Below, piece after piece: positions 16,835 to 25,331 of a stretch of 64,000 nt of DNA. Position 1 is the first letter of the stretch. Every line of letters begins with the position of its first letter. The translations under genes were made by a program, and so were the position numbers. Source of the DNA: Pollutimonas thiosulfatoxidans (lineage in GTDB: Bacteria > Pseudomonadota > Gammaproteobacteria > Burkholderiales > Burkholderiaceae_B); contig NZ_CP022987.1 in NCBI RefSeq assembly GCF_004022565.1, positions 3,348,001-3,412,000 on the forward strand, given 5' to 3'. The notes under the pieces are model-generated. The model was given only the letters and a program-made list of their open reading frames with translations. It made no database searches and had not been told where the DNA came from.

Positions 16835-18580
16835 TTACGCAAAGGTCGTCATTGACGAGATCGCCGCTTTGCTCGAAGTAGCGCCTTGCTCAGACGAAGC
16901 GGCTCTTGCCACCTGCTTGCCGCAGAGATAGCCGAAGGTCATAGCGGGACCAAGCGTAGCGCCGGCGCCTGGGTATGCGCCACCGAAAATCGACGCAGAA
17001 TCGTTGCCCACGGCGTATAGATTTGGAATTGGCTGACCATGGATATCCAGCACGCGCGTTTCCGAGTCAGTGTCGATACCAACGTAGGTGCCCAAGTCTC
17101 CCGGAAGTACCTTCACCGCATAGAAAGGTCCATCCTTCATCTCGCCCACACAAGGGTTCGGGGTAAAGTCGGAATCGCCAAGCAGGCGCTGATAGGATGT
17201 GGAACCTTTTCCCAGTGCGTCGCGGCCTTCCCTGGCGTCCGCGTTGAAGCGCGCCACGGTGGCCTCTAGCCTGCCAGGTTGGATGCCAGCGCATCTCGCT
17301 AACTGCTCAACCGTGCTTCCCCGCAGTAGATAGCCAGAGCGAATGAATGATTTGTAGCCCAATGGCGACGGCCTAACCGCACCAAGTCCGTAGCGACGTA
17401 ACGCGCGATGGTCGCACATCATGAAGCATTGGACGTCTTGGCGCCCATCGCATGCATCGATCAGGGCTCGAACGAAATCATGGTAGTTTGTACTTTCATT
17501 GACGAACCGCTCGCCATCTACGGTCACAGCCAGCACTCCAGGCTTGGCTCGATCAATCAAATGGAAGAATCTTCCCGTGGATCCATCTGGCCTCTTTATG
17601 ATTGATACAGGCGCCCACGCAGCGGAGGAGGAGAGGTTTTCATTGATGCGTGCACCGTGCGAGATAGCCATTGAGGTTCCGTCCCCTGTATTAGCAAAAG
17701 GCGCTAACGAGACGTGATGGTTCCGCTCGGTAGGGTGGCCGTAATACTTCGCTTTGAGTTCCGAATTTTGTGGAAAGCCGCCAGCTGCCAGAACAACGCC
17801 GTGCTTGCCGAGAATTCTCTCGCGCTCACCGTTTGCGTCGACCACAACGCCTACCACCGTGTTGTCTTCGCGAACGAGATCAACGACACGTGTTGATGTT
17901 CGGTAAGGGATCTGCATGTCGAGAACAGTGCGGAACAATCGCGCCGCCAACGCGTTCCCATTGACCAACCGGGTGCCTCGTCCGTGGCGCAGGATGGAGA
18001 ACATATGGTCCGCGATTTTTCCCATCACGAAGGCCGCTGAGCGTAAGGAACGCGTTGCATTCAGGAAATGTTTTAAATCAGGCCCGCTGTTAAGTCCCAT
18101 CCCCATGAAGGTGGACTCGGGCATGGGCCGAGCGAGCTGTGATAATGCCCTACCCAGTTTCGCGCCGTCGAACGGCTTGGGATGTATCGACCTTCCTTGT
18201 TGCGCTCCCCCGGGGTGATCGGGGTGATAGTCTGGGTAGTTGTTGCCGAAATTGAAATCGACAGCTGTATGCTGTCGGAAGAAACTCACCATCTCTCCCG
18301 CGTGGGCAAGGAAGCTGTCTACACGCTCCCCGTCGAAGTGAGGCCCTGCTTCATTGGCGATATACGTGCGTGCCGCCGCTAAGGAATCATTGACGCCAGC
18401 GTCTTGGGCCAATTCATTCCCGGGGACCCAAAGCCAGCCCCCGGACAATGCCGTGGTGCCCCCAATGACGTCTGCTTTTTCAAGAATCAGAACAGATAGA
18501 CCAAAATGGCCAGCTGTAATCGCGGTCGCTAAGCCCGCAGCGCCCGAGCCTACTACGATCAAATCATAGTCTGTTGTCAT
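16835..18580 (-). CDS. FAD-dependent oxidoreductase, KstD family (copy B)
   Basis: This flavoprotein of about 581 residues is paralogous to the gene at 7982-9697. It has IVVGSGAAGLATAITAGHFG at the N-terminus, the GGTTALSGGWLWVPGNELA segment, and AYPGAGATLGPAMTFGYL at the C-terminus, matching the Tyr-x-x-x-Gly active-site pair of 3-ketosteroid delta-1-dehydrogenases. ATG 18580 is favoured because GGGGGAG lies eight bases before it; ATG 18586 is an alternative. It is the first gene of the minus-strand block, so the main promoter should lie in 18581-18846, where I see no clear motif. Confidence 0.88.
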   Translation of the reverse strand: MTTDYDLIVVGSGAAGLATAITAGHFGLSVLILEKADVIGGTTALSGGWLWVPGNELAQDAGVNDSLAAARTYIANEAGPHFDGERVDSFLAHAGEMVSFFRQHTAVDFNFGNNYPDYHPDHPGGAQQGRSIHPKPFDGAKLGRALSQLARPMPESTFMGMGLNSGPDLKHFLNATRSLRSAAFVMGKIADHMFSILRHGRGTRLVNGNALAARLFRTVLDMQIPYRTSTRVVDLVREDNTVVGVVVDANGERERILGKHGVVLAAGGFPQNSELKAKYYGHPTERNHHVSLAPFANTGDGTSMAISHGARINENLSSSAAWAPVSIIKRPDGSTGRFFHLIDRAKPGVLAVTVDGERFVNESTNYHDFVRALIDACDGRQDVQCFMMCDHRALRRYGLGAVRPSPLGYKSFIRSGYLLRGSTVEQLARCAGIQPGRLEATVARFNADAREGRDALGKGSTSYQRLLGDSDFTPNPCVGEMKDGPFYAVKVLPGDLGTYVGIDTDSETRVLDIHGQPIPNLYAVGNDSASIFGGAYPGAGATLGPAMTFGYLCGKQVARAASSEQGATSSKAAISSMTTFA

Positions 18581-18846
18581 CCTCATCGCTCCCCCGTATA
18601 TCGTCTTGTTCGACATTTTTATCAATTATTGCGAAAGTCGTAAGGTTAGCAGAGAGAATTATGCGGGTAAAGGGTGTCTTCTCTATCTTAAATATCATTC
18701 GGTGATAATTGGCGCCTCCATAAGGCGATATGCGGGCCCGACGCATGTCGGCATTTATCGGAAGCCAGCCGTGTTGGAACGTACCGACGTGACCGCGCAA
18801 AGTTGCTCCGATCTCGGCGCTCTGCTTCACCCACGCTGCATGAGCA

Positions 18847-19428
18847 TTAAGCTGCGGGTGGAGTGATCTCGATTAGCTTCACCTGCCCCTTAAGCTGCTC
18901 CCGTAGCGACAAGGTGTAGGAATGGATGGCGGCCTTGGAGGCGCCGTAAGTTCCGGCATCGGATCGCGGCACGAAGGCCAGGCCGGACGATACATTGACC
19001 ACCACAGGGTTCGCTCGCGTCGTCAGATGATTGATCAGTGCATTGGTCAGACGGATGGGCCCGAGCAGGTTGGTGGTGATCTGCGCCTCGGCATCATGGA
19101 GATCGCGGGCTTTGCTCAAGTCTTCATAACGCATGATGCCGGCGTTGTTGATCAGGACATTAAGTTCGGGGTGCTGCTTCACGACTTGCTGCGAGAAGGT
19201 GCTGATGGCAGCGGGGCCATTCTGCGCCCGGCTACGATCCGCGCTGCCCAGATCATTGAAGCGCCTTGCCAGTTCGCGGCCAATGCGAGAGCCTCCACCC
19301 GTAATGAAAATGGTGTTGCCCGTTAATTGCATGGTGTCAACGCGTTCGGCTTGGCTGGCCGACGAGTTATGGTTCTCAGGGCCATGCACGGCGCCCGGAG
19401 TGCTCAACGTCCAAACCGGCTGTGTCAA
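18847..19428 (-). pseudogene. Degenerate partial copy of an SDR gene
   Basis: About 540 bases are closely related to the intact SDR gene at 22890-23822. The region after RFNDLG (strand beta-2, the cofactor-specificity part and about 33 residues in the intact copy) is deleted in frame. The glycine motif reads GGGSRIGRE instead of GGGSGIGRE. The protein ends at EITPPAA where the intact copy continues for about 75 residues. Catalytic Tyr/Lys (YGASK) and NNAG remain. Similarity begins near 18852 and stops near 19392, next to the end of the diguanylate cyclase gene. It is probably non-functional. Confidence 0.85.
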
Positions 19429-20996
19429 GCCGATGTTGCTATTTTGTATTGATCCCGCCCACTACGCTTGGCGTCATACAGCGCATCATCGGCCTCCTTC
19501 AAGGTCGTACTGATGGGCGTGTCGCCTCCCGGCCAGTACGCAATGCCCAAAGACAGCGTGATCTTGCCTACTTCAGTCATGCTGGTGTTTGCCGCTACAG
19601 CGCGCAGGCGCTCGGCAGTCAGAGCGGCAGTGGCCGTGTCGGCTCCGGGCAGCAGCAGCAAAAATTCGTCACCGCCGGCACGGCATAAGGTGTCGCCTTG
19701 CCCGGTGTTGGCCCGCATCAAATCCGCCAGGGCCCGGATCACATCATCTCCAACGCCATGCCCGTGGGTATCGTTGATCAGCTTGAAGCGGTCGACGTCC
19801 AGAATAATGATGGAAAACGGTACGCCTGATGCAGCGTGGCGTACAAGAACCTCTTCCAGACCGCGCCTGTTGAGCAAACCGGTCAAGGGGTCGGTAGAGC
19901 TGTCCGCATGCAGCCGCTCTATCTTGGCCTGCATGTACTTCACGCCCTTCAGCAGTGCGCGGCGCAATTGATCGGCTTCAAAATACCAAGATCGCGTGGT
20001 GGCGATGGAGCCCTCGGCATCTTTGTTGTTCATGTTTCTGGCATGGCGGGCCAATTGTCGTAATGGCTTTGCGATGGCGTTTGCGGCTATCCATGTCAGA
20101 AGCAGGGTCAGTAAGCCCAGCGGCGCAATCTTGGAAAAGACATCGAACACAAAGTCGTCCAGTGCCGCCAGGGTAGACGACCTGGCGCGCTGCATCACAA
20201 TGCCCCAGCCGGCTTCTGTAACGGGTGCGTGGCCGGCCAGCATCGCGACGCCCTTAGAGTTGACCGCGGGCATCGCGCCGTGCTGGCCAAGAACGACCCT
20301 ATCAATCACAGGATTGCCCGAAATGATTTCACCCACGCGTTGCATTTCGGGGTGGTAGATCAGGGTTTTATTACGGTCCACCACGTAGACATAGGATCCG
20401 TCTTCATAGTGATGGTACTTGAGCACGTTATGCAGCAGATTTTGTTCTTCGAGGTAGATTGCGCCAGCGACATAACCCAAATAAGTGCCGTCCACCGCAA
20501 ATAGCGGATGGGACATGCTGACGACATAGTTGCCCGCCGGAGAAACGAAAGGATCGGTGACGATAGGCCGCCTGGCGTGCAGCGATTGCATGGCGTTGGC
20601 CGTGCCAAGTTTTACGCCTTCGATTGCCAGCGTGGCGGGTGCAGCCGAAACAATTACTCCATCGGCATTGACGACCACGACAGCGTTGAAAGCGTTGGCC
20701 TGGCTGAGCAGGCGGCTTGTTTCCTGATCCAACACCTGCTCGTCGTTCAATAGGTCGGGAAGCAGCGTGGCGCTGTATGCCAGCTGCTTACGGGCCGATC
20801 GGAGAAAGGCATCGCTGATTTCGGCCAGCTTGTTGGCATATGCCAGGTTAGAGTTCAGCGCATTCGATATCAGTTCATTTCGCTGGACCTGGTAGATGGC
20901 ATAAAGGCTGTTGGCCAAGGTCACCAATATGCCCGCTACCGACAGGAACACTATCAACTGACGAAGGTTAAGCCTGGAGGAACGACGTGAGCTCAT
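19425..20996 (-). CDS. Membrane-anchored diguanylate cyclase with Cache sensor
   Basis: This 523-residue c-di-GMP synthase has a TM helix at about residues 14-33 and a periplasmic double-Cache sensor (about 40-285, with the VYVVDRNKTLIYHPEMQR hallmark). A second TM helix lies at about 292-310, followed by a HAMP-like stretch. The C-terminal GGDEF domain has an intact GGDEF site at 441-445 and DPLTGLLNRR. The RxxD inhibitory site five residues before GGDEF is absent (QGDT), so product feedback is unlikely. Ligand unknown. It overlaps a small upstream frame at its start. Confidence 0.94.
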   Translation of the reverse strand: MSSRRSSRLNLRQLIVFLSVAGILVTLANSLYAIYQVQRNELISNALNSNLAYANKLAEISDAFLRSARKQLAYSATLLPDLLNDEQVLDQETSRLLSQANAFNAVVVVNADGVIVSAAPATLAIEGVKLGTANAMQSLHARRPIVTDPFVSPAGNYVVSMSHPLFAVDGTYLGYVAGAIYLEEQNLLHNVLKYHHYEDGSYVYVVDRNKTLIYHPEMQRVGEIISGNPVIDRVVLGQHGAMPAVNSKGVAMLAGHAPVTEAGWGIVMQRARSSTLAALDDFVFDVFSKIAPLGLLTLLLTWIAANAIAKPLRQLARHARNMNNKDAEGSIATTRSWYFEADQLRRALLKGVKYMQAKIERLHADSSTDPLTGLLNRRGLEEVLVRHAASGVPFSIIILDVDRFKLINDTHGHGVGDDVIRALADLMRANTGQGDTLCRAGGDEFLLLLPGADTATAALTAERLRAVAANTSMTEVGKITLSLGIAYWPGGDTPISTTLKEADDALYDAKRSGRDQYKIATSA

Positions 20997-21156
20997 TGAT
21001 GGCCATGTATATTTTGTATTCGGTACGCTCGCGTTGCACCAACCTATAAAGCTCCCGAACCTCGCCCGGCGCTTCCGCCTGCTGCAACGCTGGCCCCATC
21101 ACGGATTTTGCCATGTCCGCCGAGTATTTGTATTGGGGCAAAATCGGTTTGAGCAT
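20968..21156 (-). CDS. Possible small hypothetical protein upstream of the diguanylate cyclase
   Basis: A frame of about 62 residues begins MLKPILPQYKYSADM and ends INELTSFLQA. It overlaps the cyclase start by 29 bases. Composition looks protein-like (helical, charged, VRELYRLVQRERTEYK), but I see no good ribosome-binding site and recognise no family. It could be a real co-transcribed small protein, or the tail of a lost gene. The rest of 20997-21309 holds no recognisable feature. Confidence 0.3.
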   Translation of the reverse strand: MLKPILPQYKYSADMAKSVMGPALQQAEAPGEVRELYRLVQRERTEYKIYMAINELTSFLQA

Positions 21157-21309
21157 ATAGAACACGAGAAGAGTGGTGCTCTGCAGGGATTAACCTTTGC
21201 AAAGCGTGTATAACTGACTAAGTCAGCGCGAGTTATGCAGAACTGAGGCACGTTCTTGAGATGACGCGCTGCACGCCTCAAGCCTGCGTCTGAAGATTAG
21301 GGGGTACTA

Positions 21310-21666
21310 ATGAAAATCCAACTCAATACTGATAGCCATATCGTGGGCTCGGAAGCACTTACTGCGGAAGTCGAGCGAAAAATTGGTGGCACGCTAAAGC
21401 GCTTTGCTGATCGTGTGACTCGGGTCGAAGTTCACTTGAGCGATTTGAACAGCACGAAAACCGGGCCGGACGATAAGCGCTGCTTGGTGGAGGCGCGAGT
21501 CGCGGGGCTGCAACCCATTTCGGCCAGCCACCAGGCGCCAACACTGGCTCTCGCAATTGATGGAGCCGGTGAAAGGATGGCAAGTGCTCTCGATACTGCC
21601 TTTGGCAAACGCGACGCCGCGCGGCACGATCCAATAGTTCCGCTGGATGATACCGACCCTGCCTAG
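21310..21666 (+). CDS. HPF/RaiA family ribosome-associated protein
   Basis: This 118-residue protein matches the ribosome hibernation-promoting fold. MKIQLNTDSHIVGSEALTAEVERKIGGTLKRFADRVTRVEVHLSDLN and the following CLVEARVAGLQPISASHQ correspond to the beta-alpha-beta core that binds the 30S decoding centre. It lacks the long C-terminal dimerisation domain of long HPF, so it is a short form with an acidic tail. It is followed 44 bases later by a baeRF-type gene in the same direction, and an operon is likely. This may be a specialised paralogue rather than the main cellular HPF. Confidence 0.8.
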   Translation: MKIQLNTDSHIVGSEALTAEVERKIGGTLKRFADRVTRVEVHLSDLNSTKTGPDDKRCLVEARVAGLQPISASHQAPTLALAIDGAGERMASALDTAFGKRDAARHDPIVPLDDTDPA

Positions 21667-21710
21667 GATGATCTTGCAGTGCTAATTCGTGTTCTACAGG
21701 AGAGATATCT

Positions 21711-22868
21711 ATGCCAACACTTCAAAGGCTGAATGAGTTATTGGACCCGGCGCAGGCAGGTCCATGTGTTTCCATTTATCTACCGACTCACCGGCAGCAC
21801 CCCGATAACAAGCAGGACCCGATTTTGTTTCGCAACCTGGTCAAACAGGCCGAAGACTCGTTGATCGCCCAACACTCAAAAGGCGACGTAGCACAGATGC
21901 TTGTGCCCTTTTATGCTTTGGCCGCCGATGCGAACTTTTGGAACCACACCACTGACGGGGTGGCCATATTTGGCGGCAATGATTTCTTTCGGGTCATGCA
22001 TCTTCAAAGGCCTACGGCGCCGCTTGCGATTGTCGCCGACAGCTTTCATATCAAGCCTATTTTGCGCGTCCTGCAGTCCGCCGATCGTTTTCAGGTTCTC
22101 AGTGTTAATCGGCAGTCGATCCGACTGTTTGAGGGCAATCGGGACAAACTGGATGAAGTGAAGCTCGCCGCCGACGTACCGACGAGCGCCAGCGATGTGA
22201 TCGGCGATGATTTGCCCGAGCCAACGAGCCGTATGCGTACGGTGGGTGCGAGTCCGGCCGGAGGCGGCAATCGCGCTACAGGTGATGTGCGTTATACCCA
22301 TGGAGCAAAGGAAGAGGTCATCGATCCGCAGACCGAGCGTTTCTTCCGGGCAGTCGACCGTGCCATCTCAACATACCATTCCAAGCCATCCGGCTTGCCA
22401 CTCGTTCTTGTGGCATTGCCAGAAAACGCCGCGATGTTCCGAGCGGTGAGCCATAACGACCAACTGCTTGAGGAAGGTATTCAAGTTGATCCCGACTCTT
22501 TGTCCATCGATGAGTTACGTTCGCGGTCCTGGATAGCGATGGAGCCGATTTATATTGGTCGGCTTGCCGGGTTTATCGATGAGTTCAACGCTGCACGGAA
22601 TGCGCAGCAAGCCAGCGCTGATTTGTCCGATGTAGCAGCCGCCGCCATAGCGGGCCGGGTGAGCGTACTATTGCTCGAGGCGGGTCGGCAGTTGCCCGGG
22701 CGCATAGACCCGAAAACGGGTGCGTTGCACTCGGAAGGTGCCCCAGGGACGGATGACATGCTCGATGATCTGGCAGAGCAAGCGCTACGAACCGGTGCCG
22801 AGGTAATTATGGTGCCGGCCGAGCGCATGCCCACTACGTCGGGCTTGGCCGCGATTTATCGCTTTTAG
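21711..22868 (+). CDS. baeRF-type (archaeo-eukaryotic release-factor-like) protein
   Basis: This 385-residue protein resembles the bacterial eRF1/Pelota-like families called baeRF. It begins PTLQRLNELLDPAQAGPCVSIYLPTHRQHPDNKQDPILFRNLVKQAE, has a central FQVLSVNRQSIRLFEGN strand, and ends EQALRTGAEVIMVPAERMPTTSGLAAIYRF, the family ending. No GGQ motif is visible, so peptide release as in true eRF1 is not expected. The AGGAGAG ribosome-binding site is good. Its pairing with an HPF-like gene suggests a role on stalled or dormant ribosomes; this is inference. Confidence 0.75.
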   Translation: MPTLQRLNELLDPAQAGPCVSIYLPTHRQHPDNKQDPILFRNLVKQAEDSLIAQHSKGDVAQMLVPFYALAADANFWNHTTDGVAIFGGNDFFRVMHLQRPTAPLAIVADSFHIKPILRVLQSADRFQVLSVNRQSIRLFEGNRDKLDEVKLAADVPTSASDVIGDDLPEPTSRMRTVGASPAGGGNRATGDVRYTHGAKEEVIDPQTERFFRAVDRAISTYHSKPSGLPLVLVALPENAAMFRAVSHNDQLLEEGIQVDPDSLSIDELRSRSWIAMEPIYIGRLAGFIDEFNAARNAQQASADLSDVAAAAIAGRVSVLLLEAGRQLPGRIDPKTGALHSEGAPGTDDMLDDLAEQALRTGAEVIMVPAERMPTTSGLAAIYRF

Positions 22869-22875
22869 ATCAAGC

Positions 22876-22916
22876 AGCAGCCGCCAACATCAAGAGACAG
22901 TAGCGGCTGCTTTGTT
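22876..22916 (+). terminator. Candidate terminator between baeRF gene and convergent SDR gene
   Basis: AGCAGCCGC pairs with GCGGCTGCT (9 bp) around an 18-nt loop and is followed by TTGTTT on the plus strand. It starts eight bases after the baeRF stop and overlaps the last codons of the convergent SDR gene. Confidence 0.55.
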
Positions 22917-23822
22917 TCGGATCGCTTGAGCATTAAGTCGCCCAAACACATCATCAAACCGCCCCTCCCGCTCGGCCCAACGCAAGAACCCCGCCTGCGG
23001 CACCACGATCTCGTCCGGTGTGGGTTGCTGAGCGAACAGTCCCATCACCCCATCCATGAAGTCATCCAGCGGCATATAGTCTTCTCGGCTGGATTGCCCG
23101 GGCGTAAGTTCGGTCTGGACGGCGGGTGGAATGATCTCGATTACCTTCACCTGTCCCTTAAGCTGCTCCCGTAGCGACAAGGTGTAGGAATGGATGGCGG
23201 CCTTGGAGGCGCCGTAAGTGCCGGCATCGGAACGCGATACGAAGGCCAGGCCGGACGACACATTGACCACCACAGGGTTTGCTCGGGTAGTCAGATGATT
23301 GATCAGCGCATTGGTCAGGCGGATGGGTCCGAGCAGGTTGGTGGTGATCTGCGCCTCGGCATCATCAAGATCGCGGGCCTTGCTCAAGTCTTCAAAACGC
23401 ATGATGCCGGCGTTGTTGATCAAGACATTAAGCTCGGGGTGCTGCTTCACGACTTGCTGCGAGAAGGTGCTGATGGCAGTGGGGTCGTCAACATCCAGCG
23501 TGTAGGCGTGCATGTTCTGGCGGTCGGCAATGGTCTCTTGCAGCGGGGCCATGCTGCGCCCGGCTACGATAACCGTGTTGCCCAGATCATTGAAGCGCCT
23601 TGCCAGTTCGCGGCCAATGCCAGAACCTCCGCCGGTAATAAGAATGGTGTTGCCTGCTGATTGCATGGTGTCAGCGGGTTCGGCTTGGCGGGCCGACGAG
23701 TTTTGGGTTTCCGAACCATGCGCGGCGCCTGCAAAGATCGTCGCGCTTAGGGTCGCCGCTGTAACTGCGGTTCTGATCGGAAGGAAGACCCTGCGCAGGG
23801 TTGTCAAGCTTATGTACGACAT
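22890..23822 (-). CDS. Short-chain dehydrogenase (DltE-like) with an N-terminal signal-like extension
   Basis: This 310-residue protein has a classical SDR domain starting near residue 53: TGGGSGIGRE cofactor motif, NNAGIM, catalytic Ser and YGASK, and an ending similar to DltE-type oxidoreductases. The first 52 residues look like a Sec signal peptide (TAVTAATLSATIFAGAAHGSE), which is odd for an NAD(P)-dependent enzyme. The start at 23822 is well supported by GGAGATA and by near-contact with the carrier gene upstream. The decayed copy at 18847-19428 preserves the same N-terminal frame, so the extension is probably translated. An internal start at 23666 remains possible. Confidence 0.85.
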   Translation of the reverse strand: MSYISLTTLRRVFLPIRTAVTAATLSATIFAGAAHGSETQNSSARQAEPADTMQSAGNTILITGGGSGIGRELARRFNDLGNTVIVAGRSMAPLQETIADRQNMHAYTLDVDDPTAISTFSQQVVKQHPELNVLINNAGIMRFEDLSKARDLDDAEAQITTNLLGPIRLTNALINHLTTRANPVVVNVSSGLAFVSRSDAGTYGASKAAIHSYTLSLREQLKGQVKVIEIIPPAVQTELTPGQSSREDYMPLDDFMDGVMGLFAQQPTPDEIVVPQAGFLRWAEREGRFDDVFGRLNAQAIRNKAAATVS

Positions 23823-23824
23823 GA

Positions 23825-25180
23825 TTATCTCCGTTCGAGGTAGGCGTCAGCCATGGCGCCTGTTGCGGTTGAATGTTTATTGAGCGTTTGCGATGCCTCC
23901 AACGCCCGCTCGCGGCGTCCGAGAAAAAAACCACAAAGTCCCCAGCCCGCGGCGAGGAAGGCGCCGATGACCATGGCGGCGGCGGGGCTGTCACTGACGA
24001 CGTCGATGGCGCGTTTCAGCCAGGCACTTACGGCGTCCCCGCCGCGATAGACGACAGTGTCGATGAAGTTCTTGGCCTTGTATTTCTCTTCAGCCGGGAT
24101 GACGGTGTAGAGCATCTCGCGTCCGGGTCGGACCAGGGCGTATTCGCCTACGCGGCGCAGCACCATGACGACGACGAAGATGGCGAACATGGGTGCGATG
24201 GCCAGCGCCACAAACCCCACGGCCATGGCCACCGGCACAGATACCAGCAGAACACCCACGCCCAGTCGTTTTGCCAATCGACCGGTAACCAGCACTTGGC
24301 AAAGCAGCGACAAGGCCTGCACCACGGTATCTATCAGGCCGAAGACGCGGGTTTGTTGGGTGGGATCCGGAAAGTGCTGGGCAACCAGACGGGCTTGTTC
24401 GAAATACAGGAAAGTATTGATGCTGGCCAACAGGATGACGAACAGCGTGATTCCCAATAGATAGGGGGAGCGCAGTGTCGCTGTGGCACCCGCGAATGGG
24501 TTACCGCCCAGCGGCTTGCGTCGCTCTACCGGAGTATCTGCATCTTCTTCCAGAGGGTGCGCGTCTTTCCAGCGATGCAGCCATGCTGCGGCGCTTGCGC
24601 TGGCAAGCAGCAGTAGTGCGGCAATCAGCAGCAGGCCGGCATGGCCCATGGGGCCGACCAAGACCGCGCCCAGTATCGGCCCGACCAGCCCGCCTATGCT
24701 GGCGCCGCTGGCGATCAGTGCGAACGTGCGCTTGGCTTGCGAGGCGACCAGAACATCGGCCAGCACACTCCACGCCAGCGATATCGCTATCAAGTTAAAG
24801 ACCGACAGCCAGATGTAGAAGACTCGTGCCGACCAGACATTGCCGGGCGTTGCCCAGAAGCTTGCTGCGAAGCCAAGCAGCACTGCGGCGCATCCGGCAT
24901 AAACCCATGGCAGCAAGGTACGTCTTGGCAACTTGGAAGCCAGCCAACCGAATATCGGCAAGGTAAGCAGGGTGGCAACGAAGGTTCCGGTAAACAGCCA
25001 TTGCAGGTTGCGTACGCCGCCGGCTATGCCCATGGTTTCGCGCACCGGGCGCAACATGAAGTAGGCGGTGAACAGCAGGAAGAACATCAACAGACCGGCC
25101 AACACGGCCTGGACTTCCCGCTGTTCGACATTGAACAGTCTTGCAATACCCCGTGGTGCCGCGCTGGAAGATGCAGCCAT
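23825..25180 (-). CDS. MFS-like carrier of the NTP/NDP exchanger (ATP/ADP translocase-like) type
   Basis: This 451-residue protein has about 12 hydrophobic helices. The segment YFMLRPVRETMGIAGG near the N-terminus and VRPGREMLYTVIPAEEKYKAKNFIDTVVYRGGDA in the second half are hallmarks of bacterial homologues of plastid/rickettsial nucleotide translocases. In free-living bacteria these proteins are uncharacterised, so nucleotide exchange should not be assumed. The stop lies two bases before the SDR start, giving translational coupling. The divergent HxlR regulator at 25332 is a likely controller. Confidence 0.87.
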   Translation of the reverse strand: MAASSSAAPRGIARLFNVEQREVQAVLAGLLMFFLLFTAYFMLRPVRETMGIAGGVRNLQWLFTGTFVATLLTLPIFGWLASKLPRRTLLPWVYAGCAAVLLGFAASFWATPGNVWSARVFYIWLSVFNLIAISLAWSVLADVLVASQAKRTFALIASGASIGGLVGPILGAVLVGPMGHAGLLLIAALLLLASASAAAWLHRWKDAHPLEEDADTPVERRKPLGGNPFAGATATLRSPYLLGITLFVILLASINTFLYFEQARLVAQHFPDPTQQTRVFGLIDTVVQALSLLCQVLVTGRLAKRLGVGVLLVSVPVAMAVGFVALAIAPMFAIFVVVMVLRRVGEYALVRPGREMLYTVIPAEEKYKAKNFIDTVVYRGGDAVSAWLKRAIDVVSDSPAAAMVIGAFLAAGWGLCGFFLGRRERALEASQTLNKHSTATGAMADAYLERR

Positions 25181-25253
25181 CTCAATTCTCCGTCGATGCT
25201 CGTTAGACGGATATTAAATTCGACACTCTCTTTTGGGAAGTAGGCACTAAAAA

Positions 25254-25266
25254 GTTATATACTAAC
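25254..25266. promoter_or_regulatory. Candidate HxlR operator between the carrier and hxlR-type genes
   Basis: GTTA-TATAC-TAAC is a short inverted repeat in the 151-bp divergent intergenic region, about 65 bases before the HxlR start. HxlR regulators bind such short palindromes next to their own genes. Inferred from symmetry and position. Confidence 0.3.
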
Positions 25267-25331
25267 CAGGTGGAAAGCGAGCCCCATTTCTCTCGGTGGG
25301 AAGGCTCTTGTTAAGTATTGGAAGAATGAAC

